DNA of 64,000 nt from Nocardia ignorata NBRC 108230 (GCF_001612905.1 NZ_BDBI01000010.1:1-64000); one strand, 5' to 3'. Counted from the first letter of the stretch, positions 36,785 to 45,830 are shown. Made by a program: numbers and translations. The notes: generated from the letters alone by a model not told the origin.

Positions 36785-37854
36785 GACCTCAACACCTCTC
36801 GCTCCCAGGCCACATATCTTTCAGCGAGCGTGCGGTGACCCTCCGCGTTCGGGTGCAGTCCGTCAGGAAAATGCTCGGCATCCACCAAAAGGTCTCTGCC
36901 GTCCACGAAGAACAAACGACCATCGCCCCTACTCCGCCTGATGTCCGCCACGGAGCGAACCGTCGCTCTGATCTGTGACAAGGTCAGCTCCTCTCGCTCA
37001 CTCAGGTCTTCGAATGACGGACAAATGACTGGAGAAATTAGCGCAATCGGAGTTTGTGGCAGTTCACGTCGGATCAGGCCGAGGAAGCCGTGCAAAGCAG
37101 GCCCGAACGTCCTAGCGGTGAAGCTCTTCGCCAGGAACACATTGATTCCGACCTCAAGGCTGATGTAGGCCGGTCCGAGCGCGACGACGTCACCCGCCAC
37201 CGAGGGGTCGAGATGACAACCGCCGTCGAATCCCAGGCAGTGGAGCCGCCGTCCGAGCGCATGCGCGGCGAGCACGGACCACGAGGATGTCGGGCTGACC
37301 CCGACGCCCTGAGTGATGCTGCTACCGTAAACCGCCCAACCGGGCCGGGGGGCCGCTCCAACGGGAAAGAGCCGTGCCCGCCCGTCGACCCAAAGGGAAC
37401 AGAGACGATAGGCGGGTTCGACCGGAAGCCAGACCTCCACGTCCTTGACCTCCGCTGGCAGGTTCGCAAACAGCACTTCTCCATCAGCGGCGACGATCGC
37501 TGTTGCGGACCGCACACCCCCGATCGCCAGATCGCACAGGCCATGCAACCAGGGTCTGAGCATCTCCGGGTCGTCAGAGGGCTCCAAGCGGAGGCCGATC
37601 GAAATCGCATCGGTCCGAAGGCGGATACGGACACCGGCACCACACCTCGCCGGTCCGATCAGGGAGGGATGCGCCATGCTGGCGGCCGTGTGGTCCATCC
37701 GCCAGGGCTGTACCGATCCGTCCTCAAACGTCTCGATCGTGACCGCCCCTTCGAGAACGGCATCGGGGTCGGCGAGCGGAACGCCTCGCCGAGACGGAGC
37801 GGCCTCTCCTGCCCTTATGCCACTCCGCTGGTCCGCTGAAACGCTCGAAGACAT
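36781..37854 (-). CDS. SGNH/GDSL-family hydrolase
   Basis: 357 residues. A C-terminal SGNH domain carries block I Y-G-S-S-I-T-Q-G with the serine nucleophile, block III G-I-N-V-F, and block V D-G-L-H-P-N-A-E-G-H with the Asp-x-x-His pair. The N-terminal 150 residues form a beta-rich domain like that of two-domain GDSL proteins that act on carbohydrates. No signal peptide is seen, so it is cytoplasmic and could act as an esterase or acyl transferase on a pathway intermediate. Confidence 0.85.
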   Translation of the reverse strand: MSSSVSADQRSGIRAGEAAPSRRGVPLADPDAVLEGAVTIETFEDGSVQPWRMDHTAASMAHPSLIGPARCGAGVRIRLRTDAISIGLRLEPSDDPEMLRPWLHGLCDLAIGGVRSATAIVAADGEVLFANLPAEVKDVEVWLPVEPAYRLCSLWVDGRARLFPVGAAPRPGWAVYGSSITQGVGVSPTSSWSVLAAHALGRRLHCLGFDGGCHLDPSVAGDVVALGPAYISLEVGINVFLAKSFTARTFGPALHGFLGLIRRELPQTPIALISPVICPSFEDLSEREELTLSQIRATVRSVADIRRSRGDGRLFFVDGRDLLVDAEHFPDGLHPNAEGHRTLAERYVAWEREVLRS

Positions 37855-37890
37855 CTCCCACCTCGCTCTCGGCTTCTTCCTGTAGTCGGC

Positions 37891-38913
37891 TCAAAATCGG
37901 GGAAGGACTTCCTCCGCGAATAGCCGCATGTTCTCCGTCGCCTCGTCCAGGGGCATGGCCCCATAACTCAACTCGCCGACAAATCGAGTCAGGCCGTACC
38001 TCTCCCGGTAGCCGTTGATCTTTTCGAAGCACTCATCAGGCGTACCTACGACGTGCTTTCCGATGAAATGCGCGGTCGCGGCGGTGATCTCCTCGTCGGT
38101 CCCGATCCGCCTGTCCGGGGCGTTTATCTCGCCTGGCTTCGCCGTGTAGTGCCTCGCGAGTGACTCGACCATCGGCTGCATATACCGCTCAGCCCTGGCG
38201 ACGGCATCCTTCCGCGTTGCGGCCACCGAGACGTACAGGTGCGCGGTCAGCTCGCCCGGACTGAATCCGGCCTTCTCGGCAGTCGTCCTATATGTGGCGA
38301 TCAGTGAATCGGTGTAGTCCTGGTTGTCCTCAGGCGAGAAGAGTAGGTTGAGGCCCTGTTCGCCGGCGAGCTTCGCGGAGCGCTCGGTGTGAGCCGCCCC
38401 GTAGAATTCTGCCTCGGGCCGGTGTACCGGGCGGGGCCTGACTGTAACGTTCTCTAGTCGGTTGAACTTTCCAACATAGGAAAAGATCTCGCTCTCCAGC
38501 AGGCCACGGACGCATTCGATTCCTTCTTCCAGGCGTTGTGCACCCTCGTCCTGCAGAACTCCAAAATGTCCGTACTCCACAGCGCTACTGCCACGTCCGA
38601 ACCCGATGACCGTGCGGCCTCCTGAGAGGATGTCGAGCACCGCGACCTCCTCCGCGACCCTGATCGGGTTGTGCCACGGCAGCACCACAACGGACGTTCC
38701 CAGCCGAATACGGTTCGTTCGTCCGGCCATGTATGACAGCAGTTGGAGAGCATTGGGAATCGGCGAGTGGCCGGTGAAGTGGTGCTCGACCGCCCACAAC
38801 GATTCAAATCCCAGTGGCTCCGCGCAATCTGCCAAATTCAGGGCGTCCCGATAGACGTCGACGTCAGGCCGGGTGACGGGGTTCATCAACGCGAGTCCCA
38901 TGCCAACGAGCAT
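37891..38913 (-). CDS. LLM-class (luciferase-like) flavin-dependent oxidoreductase
   Basis: 340 residues from ATG 38913, which has GAGGAG upstream. It has the luciferase-like TIM-barrel pattern: G-F-E-S-L-W-A-V-E-H-H-F, R-I-R-L-G-T-S-V-V-V-L-P-W-H-N-P-I-R-V-A-E-E, the L-S-G-G-R strand and G-F-G-R-G. This subgroup uses FMNH2 or F420H2; Nocardia-type hosts make F420, so either is possible. It directly follows the radical SAM gene. In RiPP loci such enzymes hydroxylate or reduce side chains. Confidence 0.87.
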   Translation of the reverse strand: MLVGMGLALMNPVTRPDVDVYRDALNLADCAEPLGFESLWAVEHHFTGHSPIPNALQLLSYMAGRTNRIRLGTSVVVLPWHNPIRVAEEVAVLDILSGGRTVIGFGRGSSAVEYGHFGVLQDEGAQRLEEGIECVRGLLESEIFSYVGKFNRLENVTVRPRPVHRPEAEFYGAAHTERSAKLAGEQGLNLLFSPEDNQDYTDSLIATYRTTAEKAGFSPGELTAHLYVSVAATRKDAVARAERYMQPMVESLARHYTAKPGEINAPDRRIGTDEEITAATAHFIGKHVVGTPDECFEKINGYRERYGLTRFVGELSYGAMPLDEATENMRLFAEEVLPRF

Positions 38914-38953
38914 CTGTTCTCCTCTAGCTTCGATAGTCGGTCGGCGAGATGGA

Positions 38954-40066
38954 TTAGACTGGCGGGCTAATCGTCGTGTTGGTCTCGCGCACGAGCCGGC
39001 GCCACACATGAACGATCAGCTGCTGTAGAGCAGCGCAATAGACGCTCGGATTCCGCAATCCGTTCTCCTCCGAATAGCGGTGGGACACATGACCGCCACG
39101 GCACACGTTGACCACGTTGCAGGCACGGCAGCTGTCGCAGAGCAGAACCAGGTCATTGCGCATGGCTTGTACGGAGCTCAGTTCGGCGACCTGGGCGAGC
39201 GAGTGGGCGAAGATGTTCATGTCCAGCTTGGCGGCGCCGGCGTAGGCTGTCTTCAGAGTGTCGTCTAGTTCGAGCGAACCGTCTGTCTCGACGACTAGGT
39301 ATTCAGAGTCGGAATTGACCGCTCCTTCGCCCATCAGTCTAAGGATTATGTCATCGAAAGTTCTGACGCGTACCTGGCTCTGCTGGTCCAGCCAGTAATC
39401 GAACGCGGTGCAGAGCCAGTCTCCGTAGGCCGCGACGCCTTCCGCCGGCACTCTGTCGTGGTTGTTGAGCGGCAAGAGAAAGTCGATCATCGGCGGCTGA
39501 TGCGCGCTCAGGTAGTCGACGACTTCCCTAGGGTTCGACCGCACGTCTACGACGGACAGAAAGCCCGCGAAGATCGCCCGGTGCCGCGGCCCGGTGATGT
39601 TCGGGAGCGCAGCGTCGAGGCGCCCGCCGATCGGACGCCCCCGGAGGTCGAGCCGGTTCTTGTCATTAGTCTCCGGCGGTCCGTCGACGCTGACGTAGAG
39701 GCCGATGCCCAGCTCCGCCAGCAGGTCTCCGATCTCGTCCGTGAATAGGAGGCCGTTGGTTTGGATCGCGGTCGACACCCGAATCCCGGTGTCCTGGAAC
39801 ACATCGGTGATGCATTTGAGCAGGGACCGCAGATGGCGGGTTCCGCCAAGGAAGGGCTCACCACCGTGGAAATTGATGACTACTCCGGTCAGCCCGCGCT
39901 CAAGCGCGTGTTCGAGGACTCTCCCGGCCGCCTTAGCGGCGACCCTCTCGGACATCAGCTTGGGCTGAGACTTCCAAGAGTCGTCGCCGAGATTGTAGAC
40001 ATAACAGTAGCTGCAGTCCAGATTGCACCTGCTGGCGATCTTCCATACGAACGTGTCGAAACTCAT
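38954..40066 (-). CDS. Radical SAM/SPASM peptide-modifying enzyme, FxsB-like
   Basis: 370 residues. The radical SAM cluster is Cys14-x3-Cys18-x2-Cys21, followed by N-F-H-G-G-E-P-F and a barrel ending near residue 240. The C-terminal SPASM-type region has C-D-S-C-R-A-C, N-V-C-R-G-G-H, S-H-R-Y and N-P-S-V-Y-C, which I associate with the FxsB maturase family. Those enzymes link an aromatic side chain to the beta-carbon of the residue two positions later (three-residue cyclophanes). ATG 40066 overlaps the peptidase stop (ATGA). No RRE domain is obvious at the N-terminus. The likely substrate is the precursor encoded at 45848-46096. Confidence 0.88.
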   Translation of the reverse strand: MSFDTFVWKIASRCNLDCSYCYVYNLGDDSWKSQPKLMSERVAAKAAGRVLEHALERGLTGVVINFHGGEPFLGGTRHLRSLLKCITDVFQDTGIRVSTAIQTNGLLFTDEIGDLLAELGIGLYVSVDGPPETNDKNRLDLRGRPIGGRLDAALPNITGPRHRAIFAGFLSVVDVRSNPREVVDYLSAHQPPMIDFLLPLNNHDRVPAEGVAAYGDWLCTAFDYWLDQQSQVRVRTFDDIILRLMGEGAVNSDSEYLVVETDGSLELDDTLKTAYAGAAKLDMNIFAHSLAQVAELSSVQAMRNDLVLLCDSCRACNVVNVCRGGHVSHRYSEENGLRNPSVYCAALQQLIVHVWRRLVRETNTTISPPV

Positions 40067-41877
40067 GCAGCCGAGCCCTTCTTTAGCAGGCGAGTCAATT
40101 GTTCGAGCTCGTCCATCCAGGACGCGAGGCGCTCGATGCCTCCGCGCCACGCCGCTTCCCGATCGATTTCGATGCCGATTTCCGCCAAGAGGTCGGACAG
40201 GCCGCGTGAGCCCCCGGACTCCAGCAATTCCACCAAGTGCACTGATCGATCCTTCTGACCCTCCAGGCGGTCCATCAGGCAGAGCGCCAGTAACTGTCCG
40301 TACGGGTAGGAGTAGAGGTATCCAGGAACCTCGAAGAAGTGCCGCACGGTCATCCAGAGGTCGGCGTAACCCTCCCGGTATGAGCCGACGGTCTCTCCAT
40401 AGAGTTCGCCTTGAGACTCCATCCAGAGCCGCCTCAGATCGTCCTTGCCGAGCGCTCCACTCTCCTTGAAACACCGGTGGATCCCGTCTTCGAATGCCCA
40501 CAGGGCTCCGATTCTGAAGACAAGGTCCATCACACGATCGATGAGCGCTCCCAGGCGGGCGAACCTCTCCTCCGGCCGCTCCACAATGTCCACGCGCCTG
40601 CGTAGCGCTATCAGTTCCGCGAAGATGGCGATTGTCTCGGCATGGACGACCGGGACCTCCTGGTGGAAGACTCCCTGGCCTGCCGACAGCAGACCGTGCA
40701 CGCCATGGCCGAGCTCGTGGACGAGCGTAATCAGGTCCTGGGTGCCGCCGCGCCAGCTCAGCATGATGAAGGGGTGCACCGATGGCACCGAGAACTCGCA
40801 AAAGGCTCCGACGCGACGCCCGCCACCTGTCCGCGCGTCGATCCAGCCGTTCTCGACGAAGCGCTCCGCGCTCTTCCTGAGGTCCGCTGCGAACCAGCCA
40901 AAAGAGTCGAAAGCGGTCAAGAGAGCCTCGTCCCAGTCCAGGTCGTCCTCCGAAGAAACAAGCGGGGCAAGCCGGTCACTATCGGTGAGCGATTCCATGT
41001 CCAGCACGCGCGCTTTCAGCCGGCACCACCGGTGCATTAGGTGGTAGTTGCCAGTGATGGACTTATACAGCGCCTCGACGCTGGCCGCTGTCACATCGTT
41101 CTCGCGGTTTCGCCGCTCGAGCCAGTGCTCATAGCCGTGCAGGCAGTCCGTGGTGGTCCAGTCCTCAACGATGGCGCGCAGGATGTGGGCCATCGTCTCG
41201 GTCTCCCTGCCGGGCACCGAGCAGAGACCGTGCAACGCGGCTGATCGGACGTCAGCCTCCCGCGAGGACAGTTTTCCGAGTGCCTCACCCATCGAGATTT
41301 CTGCGCCTGCATAGGGCACGCGAACCTGGTCCGCCACCGCGTAGTAGAGCTGCTTCCATGACTCCGAACTTGTGCCGGCCTTGACCGCCAGAACATGCGC
41401 AGCCTTCTCGCCGAGCGTGGATCCGCCCGTGGATCTGAGTCTCAGCAGGTACTGGCGGGCGCAGGCGACACGTCCGTCCGCCAAGAGCTCCAGAGCCCGG
41501 TGTTCCGGTACCGCCGCCCAAACCTGCGTGAAGCCGTTCAACCGCTGCTGGATGGCTGACGCCCAGCGGGTAACCGCCTCATAGACGCGGATGTTCCCGG
41601 GAGCGTTGACGTCCGTGCTCCACACCAGGACCGCATAGCATCTGAGGCGCTTGAGCCGGTCCAATATCTCGGCGAGCTTGGCAATCTGCCCACAGAACAA
41701 TTCTGACGAGTCGAAGACCGTGTCGTCCTGCGCCCTTGCAAACAAATCCATCAGGAGATCGACCTCCGCCATGATCTGCTCAACTGTGCGGGCGCCGCCG
41801 CCTTCGGCCGCGAGAAGTTCTTTGACGTCCCAAGGTCCTTCATAAACAATCTCGGTAGGAGATTGGATCATTTCCAT
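40063..41877 (-). CDS. M3-family metallopeptidase (oligoendopeptidase F-like)
   Basis: 604 residues. The zinc motif is His387-Glu-Leu-Gly-His391 (V-H-E-L-G-H-G-V-H-G), with the third ligand expected in H-A-E-T-I-A-I-F-A-E-L about 25 residues later. The size and arrangement fit PepF-type oligoendopeptidases, which cut short unfolded peptides inside the cell. It overlaps the HAD gene upstream and the radical SAM gene downstream. It is the only protease in the operon, which makes it the prime candidate for removing the precursor leader or releasing a small modified fragment. Confidence 0.9.
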   Translation of the reverse strand: MEMIQSPTEIVYEGPWDVKELLAAEGGGARTVEQIMAEVDLLMDLFARAQDDTVFDSSELFCGQIAKLAEILDRLKRLRCYAVLVWSTDVNAPGNIRVYEAVTRWASAIQQRLNGFTQVWAAVPEHRALELLADGRVACARQYLLRLRSTGGSTLGEKAAHVLAVKAGTSSESWKQLYYAVADQVRVPYAGAEISMGEALGKLSSREADVRSAALHGLCSVPGRETETMAHILRAIVEDWTTTDCLHGYEHWLERRNRENDVTAASVEALYKSITGNYHLMHRWCRLKARVLDMESLTDSDRLAPLVSSEDDLDWDEALLTAFDSFGWFAADLRKSAERFVENGWIDARTGGGRRVGAFCEFSVPSVHPFIMLSWRGGTQDLITLVHELGHGVHGLLSAGQGVFHQEVPVVHAETIAIFAELIALRRRVDIVERPEERFARLGALIDRVMDLVFRIGALWAFEDGIHRCFKESGALGKDDLRRLWMESQGELYGETVGSYREGYADLWMTVRHFFEVPGYLYSYPYGQLLALCLMDRLEGQKDRSVHLVELLESGGSRGLSDLLAEIGIEIDREAAWRGGIERLASWMDELEQLTRLLKKGSAA

Positions 41878-42503
41878 GACCCCTCCTTGAAATTCGGCTC
41901 AATCACGTGCTGGCGAAGATCTCTCAGGTCGGTCAGGGCCGGTCGCGGGCCGACTCCGAACCAGATGAAGGTGACACCAGCCTGCGCGGCTGCTTTCCGA
42001 TCGTATTCCGAGTCACCGATGTAGACCGCAGTCTCGGGCGGCGCTCCGACCGTCGCGCACGCCTGCAGGATCCCTTCGGGATACGGCTTGGGGCGTTGCA
42101 AGTCGTCGGAAGTCAAGACGGTATCGAAAGCTAGGCCACTCAGTCGCAGAACGAGCGCGGCGAAGTCCTTCGACGAGTTTGTCACCAGACCGGTGCTGAT
42201 TCCCTGCGAGCGCAGCTCGATGAAGGTCTCCGCCGCGTGTGGGTTCAGCACGAGAAGGTCCGCGAAGGACTCCAGGTGACACTTGTAGAACTCCTCAAGC
42301 CGCCGTCCCGACCAGCCCGGGAGGAACTCAGCTGCGTCGGCCTCCGCGTCCTGGCCCCAGCTCTTCCTCAGCGCCTGCCAGCTGACCGCAGGAAGGCCTT
42401 CAGAAGCCGCGGCATGGTTGATCAGTGCTCGCCAGAACTCGAAACTCTCGACCAGGACTCCGTCAAGATCGAAAAGTACCGCTCGGCAGCGCTCGCCGTT
42501 CAC
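41868..42503 (-). CDS. HAD-superfamily phosphatase (phosphoglycolate-phosphatase-like)
   Basis: 211 residues from GTG 42503, which overlaps the upstream stop (GTGA); longer in-frame starts reach 42560. The motifs are F-D-L-D-G-V-L-V-E-S, V-T-N-S-S-K, the lysine in R-P-K-P-Y-P and G-D-S-E-Y-D, with a helical cap after motif I, so it is subfamily IA. It should dephosphorylate a small sugar or organic phosphate. With the Nudix hydrolase in the same operon, a route from UDP-sugar to sugar 1-phosphate to free sugar is possible. Confidence 0.85.
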   Translation of the reverse strand: MNGERCRAVLFDLDGVLVESFEFWRALINHAAASEGLPAVSWQALRKSWGQDAEADAAEFLPGWSGRRLEEFYKCHLESFADLLVLNPHAAETFIELRSQGISTGLVTNSSKDFAALVLRLSGLAFDTVLTSDDLQRPKPYPEGILQACATVGAPPETAVYIGDSEYDRKAAAQAGVTFIWFGVGPRPALTDLRDLRQHVIEPNFKEGSWK

Positions 42504-43336
42504 GAGATCAGCCACGAGGCTTGGTCTCGGTCGCTGTTCGACACTTCCTTGTTGAAACACCGTGTCCGGAGAAGGAGTCGTTTCTGGTCGGTGAAGTTGG
42601 TCCGGCCGTGCAGGGTCCGCCGGTTGAGCGTGACGAGCAGGTCCCCTGACCGAAGGTCGCTTATGTACGGCTCAACGGAATCGAGTGCCTCAATGAGGCT
42701 ACCGAGGGCGCGGTGCTGCGTCTTCGTGAGTTCCCTACCGGTCACCTCGAGGGCGTCCTCCATGGACCCAAGCCGAAACCGGATGCCGTCATCACCGAAA
42801 AGGACCGGCGCCTGAAGGATCCTCGGCGGGTTGCGAAGTTTTCCGCCGAAAAGGAATACGGGCTCTCGGAGGACGCGGAGGGCATCTTCCCCGTCCGGCT
42901 GGTCGCCGATGTACGCCGCGAGTTCCGAAGCCGGCCAGACGAGGCTTGTGCCCCCGTCGTCCGCCGGGGTCACGCACCACAGCATGACGACGTCCTCGGG
43001 AAACGGCTTCGAGCTCTCATCCGAATGGGCTTCACAGGCCCCCAGCGTAAAAGTGACGTCTGTCCCACCGGGTTCCGTCGGCTTGACTTCGTCGATGAAA
43101 CTGCCGCTTTCCTCGTCGAAGCGGTTATTGTCTGAGACTTCGCCGAAGAGGCTGGCGGTCCGGCGCACAAGTTCGCTGCGGTCGGTATCGCTTAGTGTGT
43201 GGAAGCCGATCCCTCGAACCACGCACGCATAAGGAGCACGGGACAGGATCTCCATCACCTTGTGCCTCAACGCTTCCCATGCCTCTGCCGTGGACCTGGC
43301 ATGGTCAGCAACGTCTAGACGTGGAATGGATTTCAT
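42500..43336 (-). CDS. TauD/clavaminate-synthase-like Fe/2OG oxygenase
   Basis: 278 residues from ATG 43336. The iron ligands are in A-H-S-D-E (H-x-D) and R-T-L-H-G-R near the C-terminus, followed by a basic stretch L-L-R-T-R for 2-oxoglutarate. It is a different lineage from the two CarC-like oxygenases in the plus-strand locus: the spacing is longer, and the G-x-P-V-E-Y-G block is absent. It is encoded between the aminotransferase and the HAD gene. Hydroxylation of an amino-acid side chain of the precursor or of a free building block is the expected chemistry. Confidence 0.82.
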   Translation of the reverse strand: MKSIPRLDVADHARSTAEAWEALRHKVMEILSRAPYACVVRGIGFHTLSDTDRSELVRRTASLFGEVSDNNRFDEESGSFIDEVKPTEPGGTDVTFTLGACEAHSDESSKPFPEDVVMLWCVTPADDGGTSLVWPASELAAYIGDQPDGEDALRVLREPVFLFGGKLRNPPRILQAPVLFGDDGIRFRLGSMEDALEVTGRELTKTQHRALGSLIEALDSVEPYISDLRSGDLLVTLNRRTLHGRTNFTDQKRLLLRTRCFNKEVSNSDRDQASWLIS

Positions 43337-43358
43337 CCAAACCCTCCCTACCTGCCGT

Positions 43359-44573
43359 TTAAGAATTCGTGTTGCGGGCGAGCTCGTGATACGCATCGGC
43401 CATCCGCTGAGCGAGGTCGTTGACCTCCTGGATGCCATACCGTTCGTTCCAGGGAAGGACCAGCACTCCGGCGCGGGCCCGCTGCACACCCGGGAACCGC
43501 TCCGGTGCATAGTCGACGGCTTCAGGGTCGGCGAGCGTGAACGGGTATCGGCTGGTCCCGAAGGTCCGCTGCTCCTTCACCGCTTTCCACTCATACGCGG
43601 GACGCTGGTAGCCCGGCATGACACCGAGGACGCCCAAGTCCTTGAGGGCCATGGCGTAGCGGGCCATGCCGCCGTCGACAATCTGCTCGTCGATGTGCAG
43701 CGCGATCCTCCAGAAGGACTGGGTCGCACCAGGCAGCGGCTTGATCAGTCGCAGGCCTTCCAACCCGCTCAGCTGCGCCTCAAGGGCATTGGCCGCATTC
43801 CGCCGCGCGGCGAGCAGGTCCGGTAGCCGCTCGAGCTGCGCCGCGCCGACTGCAGCCTGCAGCTCCGTCATGCGGTAGTTCAGGGACAGGAAGTGGTGCT
43901 CAGCGATCTCGTCGGTGTAGATTCGAGCCTTGTTCACGAACTGGTGGGCGCGCTCGAAGAAGGCGGCACCGTTCGCCGTGACCACGCCGCCTTCCCCCGT
44001 CGTGATGTGCTTCGTCTGCTGCAGGCTGAAGCAGGCAAGCGCGCCGAAGGCACCCACATGGCGGCCGTCCAGTGTTGCACCGTAGGCCTGGGCGCAGTCC
44101 TCGATCACAGGGATGCCGAGCCTGTCCACGACCTTCAGAATCTCGCGGACGTCCGCCGGGTTGCCGAACAGGTGCGTCACGATCACCGCTCGGGTCCGGG
44201 GGGTGATCCGCGCGGCCACGGTTTCGGCGGTGATGTTCAGCGAAACCGGGTCGACATCGGCAAAGACTGGAATGCATCCCTGCCAGAGGATTCCGGCCAC
44301 CCCGCCGAAGTCCGTTAGTGGAGAAGTGATCACTTCGCTGCCGGGCTCAAGGTCCAGAGCGGCGATGGCAACATGTACGGCAGCCGTCCCCGATGCGCAG
44401 GACACCGCGGGTGCACCGATCAGATCGGCGAAGGCTTTCTCCATACGAGCGCTGAACTTTCCCCGGGTAGAGTTCAGTTGGCCGCTCGCAAGGACCTCTT
44501 GCAGATACTCAAGTTCCCTGCCGTGGAACGAGCGGCCCGAAGCGTCCTGGTCGGAAGGCCAAGAGCGGCTCAT
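43359..44573 (-). CDS. DegT/DnrJ/EryC1 PLP-dependent aminotransferase
   Basis: 404 residues. The PLP lysine is in Q-Q-T-K-H-I-T-T-G-E-G-G, preceded by the cofactor aspartate in V-I-E-D-C-A-Q-A-Y-G and the N-terminal G-T-A-A-V-H segment. The family transaminates keto sugars on a nucleotide carrier. Overlap (ATGA) with an ArnA-like decarboxylase, which produces a UDP-4-keto-pentose, suggests an ArnB-type reaction giving a UDP-4-amino-4-deoxy-pentose. It is not close to ArnB over its whole length and could also aminate another keto sugar or a cyclitol. Confidence 0.87.
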   Translation of the reverse strand: MSRSWPSDQDASGRSFHGRELEYLQEVLASGQLNSTRGKFSARMEKAFADLIGAPAVSCASGTAAVHVAIAALDLEPGSEVITSPLTDFGGVAGILWQGCIPVFADVDPVSLNITAETVAARITPRTRAVIVTHLFGNPADVREILKVVDRLGIPVIEDCAQAYGATLDGRHVGAFGALACFSLQQTKHITTGEGGVVTANGAAFFERAHQFVNKARIYTDEIAEHHFLSLNYRMTELQAAVGAAQLERLPDLLAARRNAANALEAQLSGLEGLRLIKPLPGATQSFWRIALHIDEQIVDGGMARYAMALKDLGVLGVMPGYQRPAYEWKAVKEQRTFGTSRYPFTLADPEAVDYAPERFPGVQRARAGVLVLPWNERYGIQEVNDLAQRMADAYHELARNTNS

Positions 44574-45664
44574 CGCACGGGCTCCTCGGCGGCAACCGCA
44601 TAGTCCAGGTGGTAGGCCGTCATCGTCTCGCGCATAGTCCGTTCCAGGGTCTTCACCGGACTCCAGCCGAGCTGTCGCTTTACCTGCTCGATGCTCGGCA
44701 TCCGCCGGTCACAGTCCTCGTAGCCGGGCCCATAGAAGCTCTCCGCGGGAACGTCCACGATTGGGTGTTCGAGATAGGAGTCGTCGTGGGCGATCTCGGC
44801 GTACAGCCGACGCATCAGCTCGGCCAGCTCGCGGATTGTTACCTCGTTGTCCGGGTTGCCGAGGTTGAAGATGTGATTCTTCGCCGCCTTGGGCATCTCC
44901 AGCATCAGCATGATCGCGTCCATCGCGTCATCGATGGACAGGATCGTCCGGCGGGCTGTGCCGCCGTCGACGAGCTGCATCGGCGTCCGGTCGATCAAAG
45001 CGCTCATAAAGCAGGCAAGGACCCGCGGGACTCCCTCGCCGTCACGACCCGGCAAATAGTCCATCCTCGGGCCGAAGAAGTTCAGCGGCCGCACGACAGT
45101 GAACGGGAGTCCGCTCTCCTTGTGATGGGCGAAGATCAGGCGTTCCACGACCTGCTTGGCCGCCGCGTAGGTCCAGCGCTGGTTGCGGATGGGACCCATG
45201 ATGAGGGGAGTCGTGTCCTCATCGAGGACGTAGAGGTCGGTGTCCCGATATCGGTTATCCGGAAGGTAGCTGGCTACCGTCCGGCCGTAAACCTCGCTCG
45301 TCGAGAAGTGGATCAGCCATGTGCCGTACTCAGCGCACATGTCGACCACCGGGTAGAGGTCGAAAAGGTTAGCCTTCAGGACCCGGATGGGCTCCGTGTT
45401 GTATTCAGCGGGGTTGCAAATCGCCGCGAGGTTGATCACCACGTCGGCGTCAGCGATGACGGACCGGAGATGCCGTCGCGCCGCGGCGGTTGAAAGATCT
45501 TCTTTCCGGAACTCGAAGTCTGGGTGTCCTAGATAATCCGAGATCTTGTGATCATCAAGGTCCCACCCGATGATTTTGTTGCCCCGCCCGCCGAGCAGCC
45601 TGCCCAAGAGGTGACTTCCAATATAGCCGCCACATCCAAGCATGACAATCTTTGCGTCCCGCAC
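44570..45664 (-). CDS. ArnA-like UDP-glucuronate oxidative decarboxylase
   Basis: 364 residues from GTG 45664 (AGGGA upstream). It is an extended SDR with G-C-G-G-Y-I-G at the N-terminus and Y-A-A-A-K as the active-site YxxxK. It follows the C-terminal decarboxylase half of ArnA closely, as I recall that sequence: H-P-D-F-E-F, A-A-I-C-N-P-A-E-Y, S-T-S-E-V-Y-G, R-P-L-N-F-F-G-P-R-M-D, N-L-G-N-P-D-N-E and S-F-Y-G-P-G-Y-E-D. The reaction converts UDP-glucuronate to a UDP-4-keto-pentose with loss of CO2. The formyltransferase half of ArnA is absent. The UDP-glucose dehydrogenase at 49248 could supply the substrate. Confidence 0.87.
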   Translation of the reverse strand: MRDAKIVMLGCGGYIGSHLLGRLLGGRGNKIIGWDLDDHKISDYLGHPDFEFRKEDLSTAAARRHLRSVIADADVVINLAAICNPAEYNTEPIRVLKANLFDLYPVVDMCAEYGTWLIHFSTSEVYGRTVASYLPDNRYRDTDLYVLDEDTTPLIMGPIRNQRWTYAAAKQVVERLIFAHHKESGLPFTVVRPLNFFGPRMDYLPGRDGEGVPRVLACFMSALIDRTPMQLVDGGTARRTILSIDDAMDAIMLMLEMPKAAKNHIFNLGNPDNEVTIRELAELMRRLYAEIAHDDSYLEHPIVDVPAESFYGPGYEDCDRRMPSIEQVKRQLGWSPVKTLERTMRETMTAYHLDYAVAAEEPVR

Positions 45665-45760
45665 TATATTTCCCTACCCCAATAGATCCAAGCCCGAACG
45701 GGCACCAATTCGGCCCGACGACGAGTACAAATCCTCCTCATCGGCACTTCTACTTTGCGA

Positions 45761-45799
45761 CCGTCGCCGGGGCCTGGATCAGATTCGCCCCGGCGACGG
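45761..45799 (-). terminator. Strong hairpin between precursor and enzyme genes
   Basis: Thirteen-base perfect arms (45761-45773 and 45787-45799) around a 13-base loop, about 50 bases after the precursor stop and about 100 bases before the decarboxylase start. With no T-run it would act as a partial terminator or a 3' stabiliser, giving more precursor mRNA than enzyme mRNA. Confidence 0.65.
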
Positions 45800-45812
45800 C
45801 CATCACTAAAAA

Positions 45813-45830
45813 GGCTGGTCTATACCAGCC
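45813..45830 (-). terminator. Second short hairpin just after the precursor gene
   Basis: GGCTGGT (45813-45819) and ACCAGCC (45824-45830) pair perfectly around a four-base loop, 18 bases after the precursor stop on the minus strand. An A-rich run (CTAAAAA) precedes it on the plus strand, which reads as TTTTTAG after the hairpin on the minus strand. That is the arrangement of an intrinsic terminator for the precursor transcript. Confidence 0.6.

Noticed and set aside
38954..40066. Radical SAM methylase for a thienamycin-like C6 side chain
   Set aside because: It has a SPASM-type C-terminus with FxsB-like motifs and no cobalamin-binding domain, and it sits in the precursor operon rather than in the beta-lactam locus.
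38954..40801. A 615-codon minus-strand frame extending the radical SAM protein by about 245 residues
   Set aside because: The extension lies inside the M3 peptidase gene in another frame, has arginine/proline-rich shadow composition and no domain; ATG 40066 overlaps the peptidase stop and starts the conserved M-S-F-D-T-F-V-W-K region.
42500..43336. A third CarC-like oxygenase
   Set aside because: It has the Fe/2OG triad but lacks the shared blocks of the two CarC-like proteins and belongs to a different operon on the other strand.
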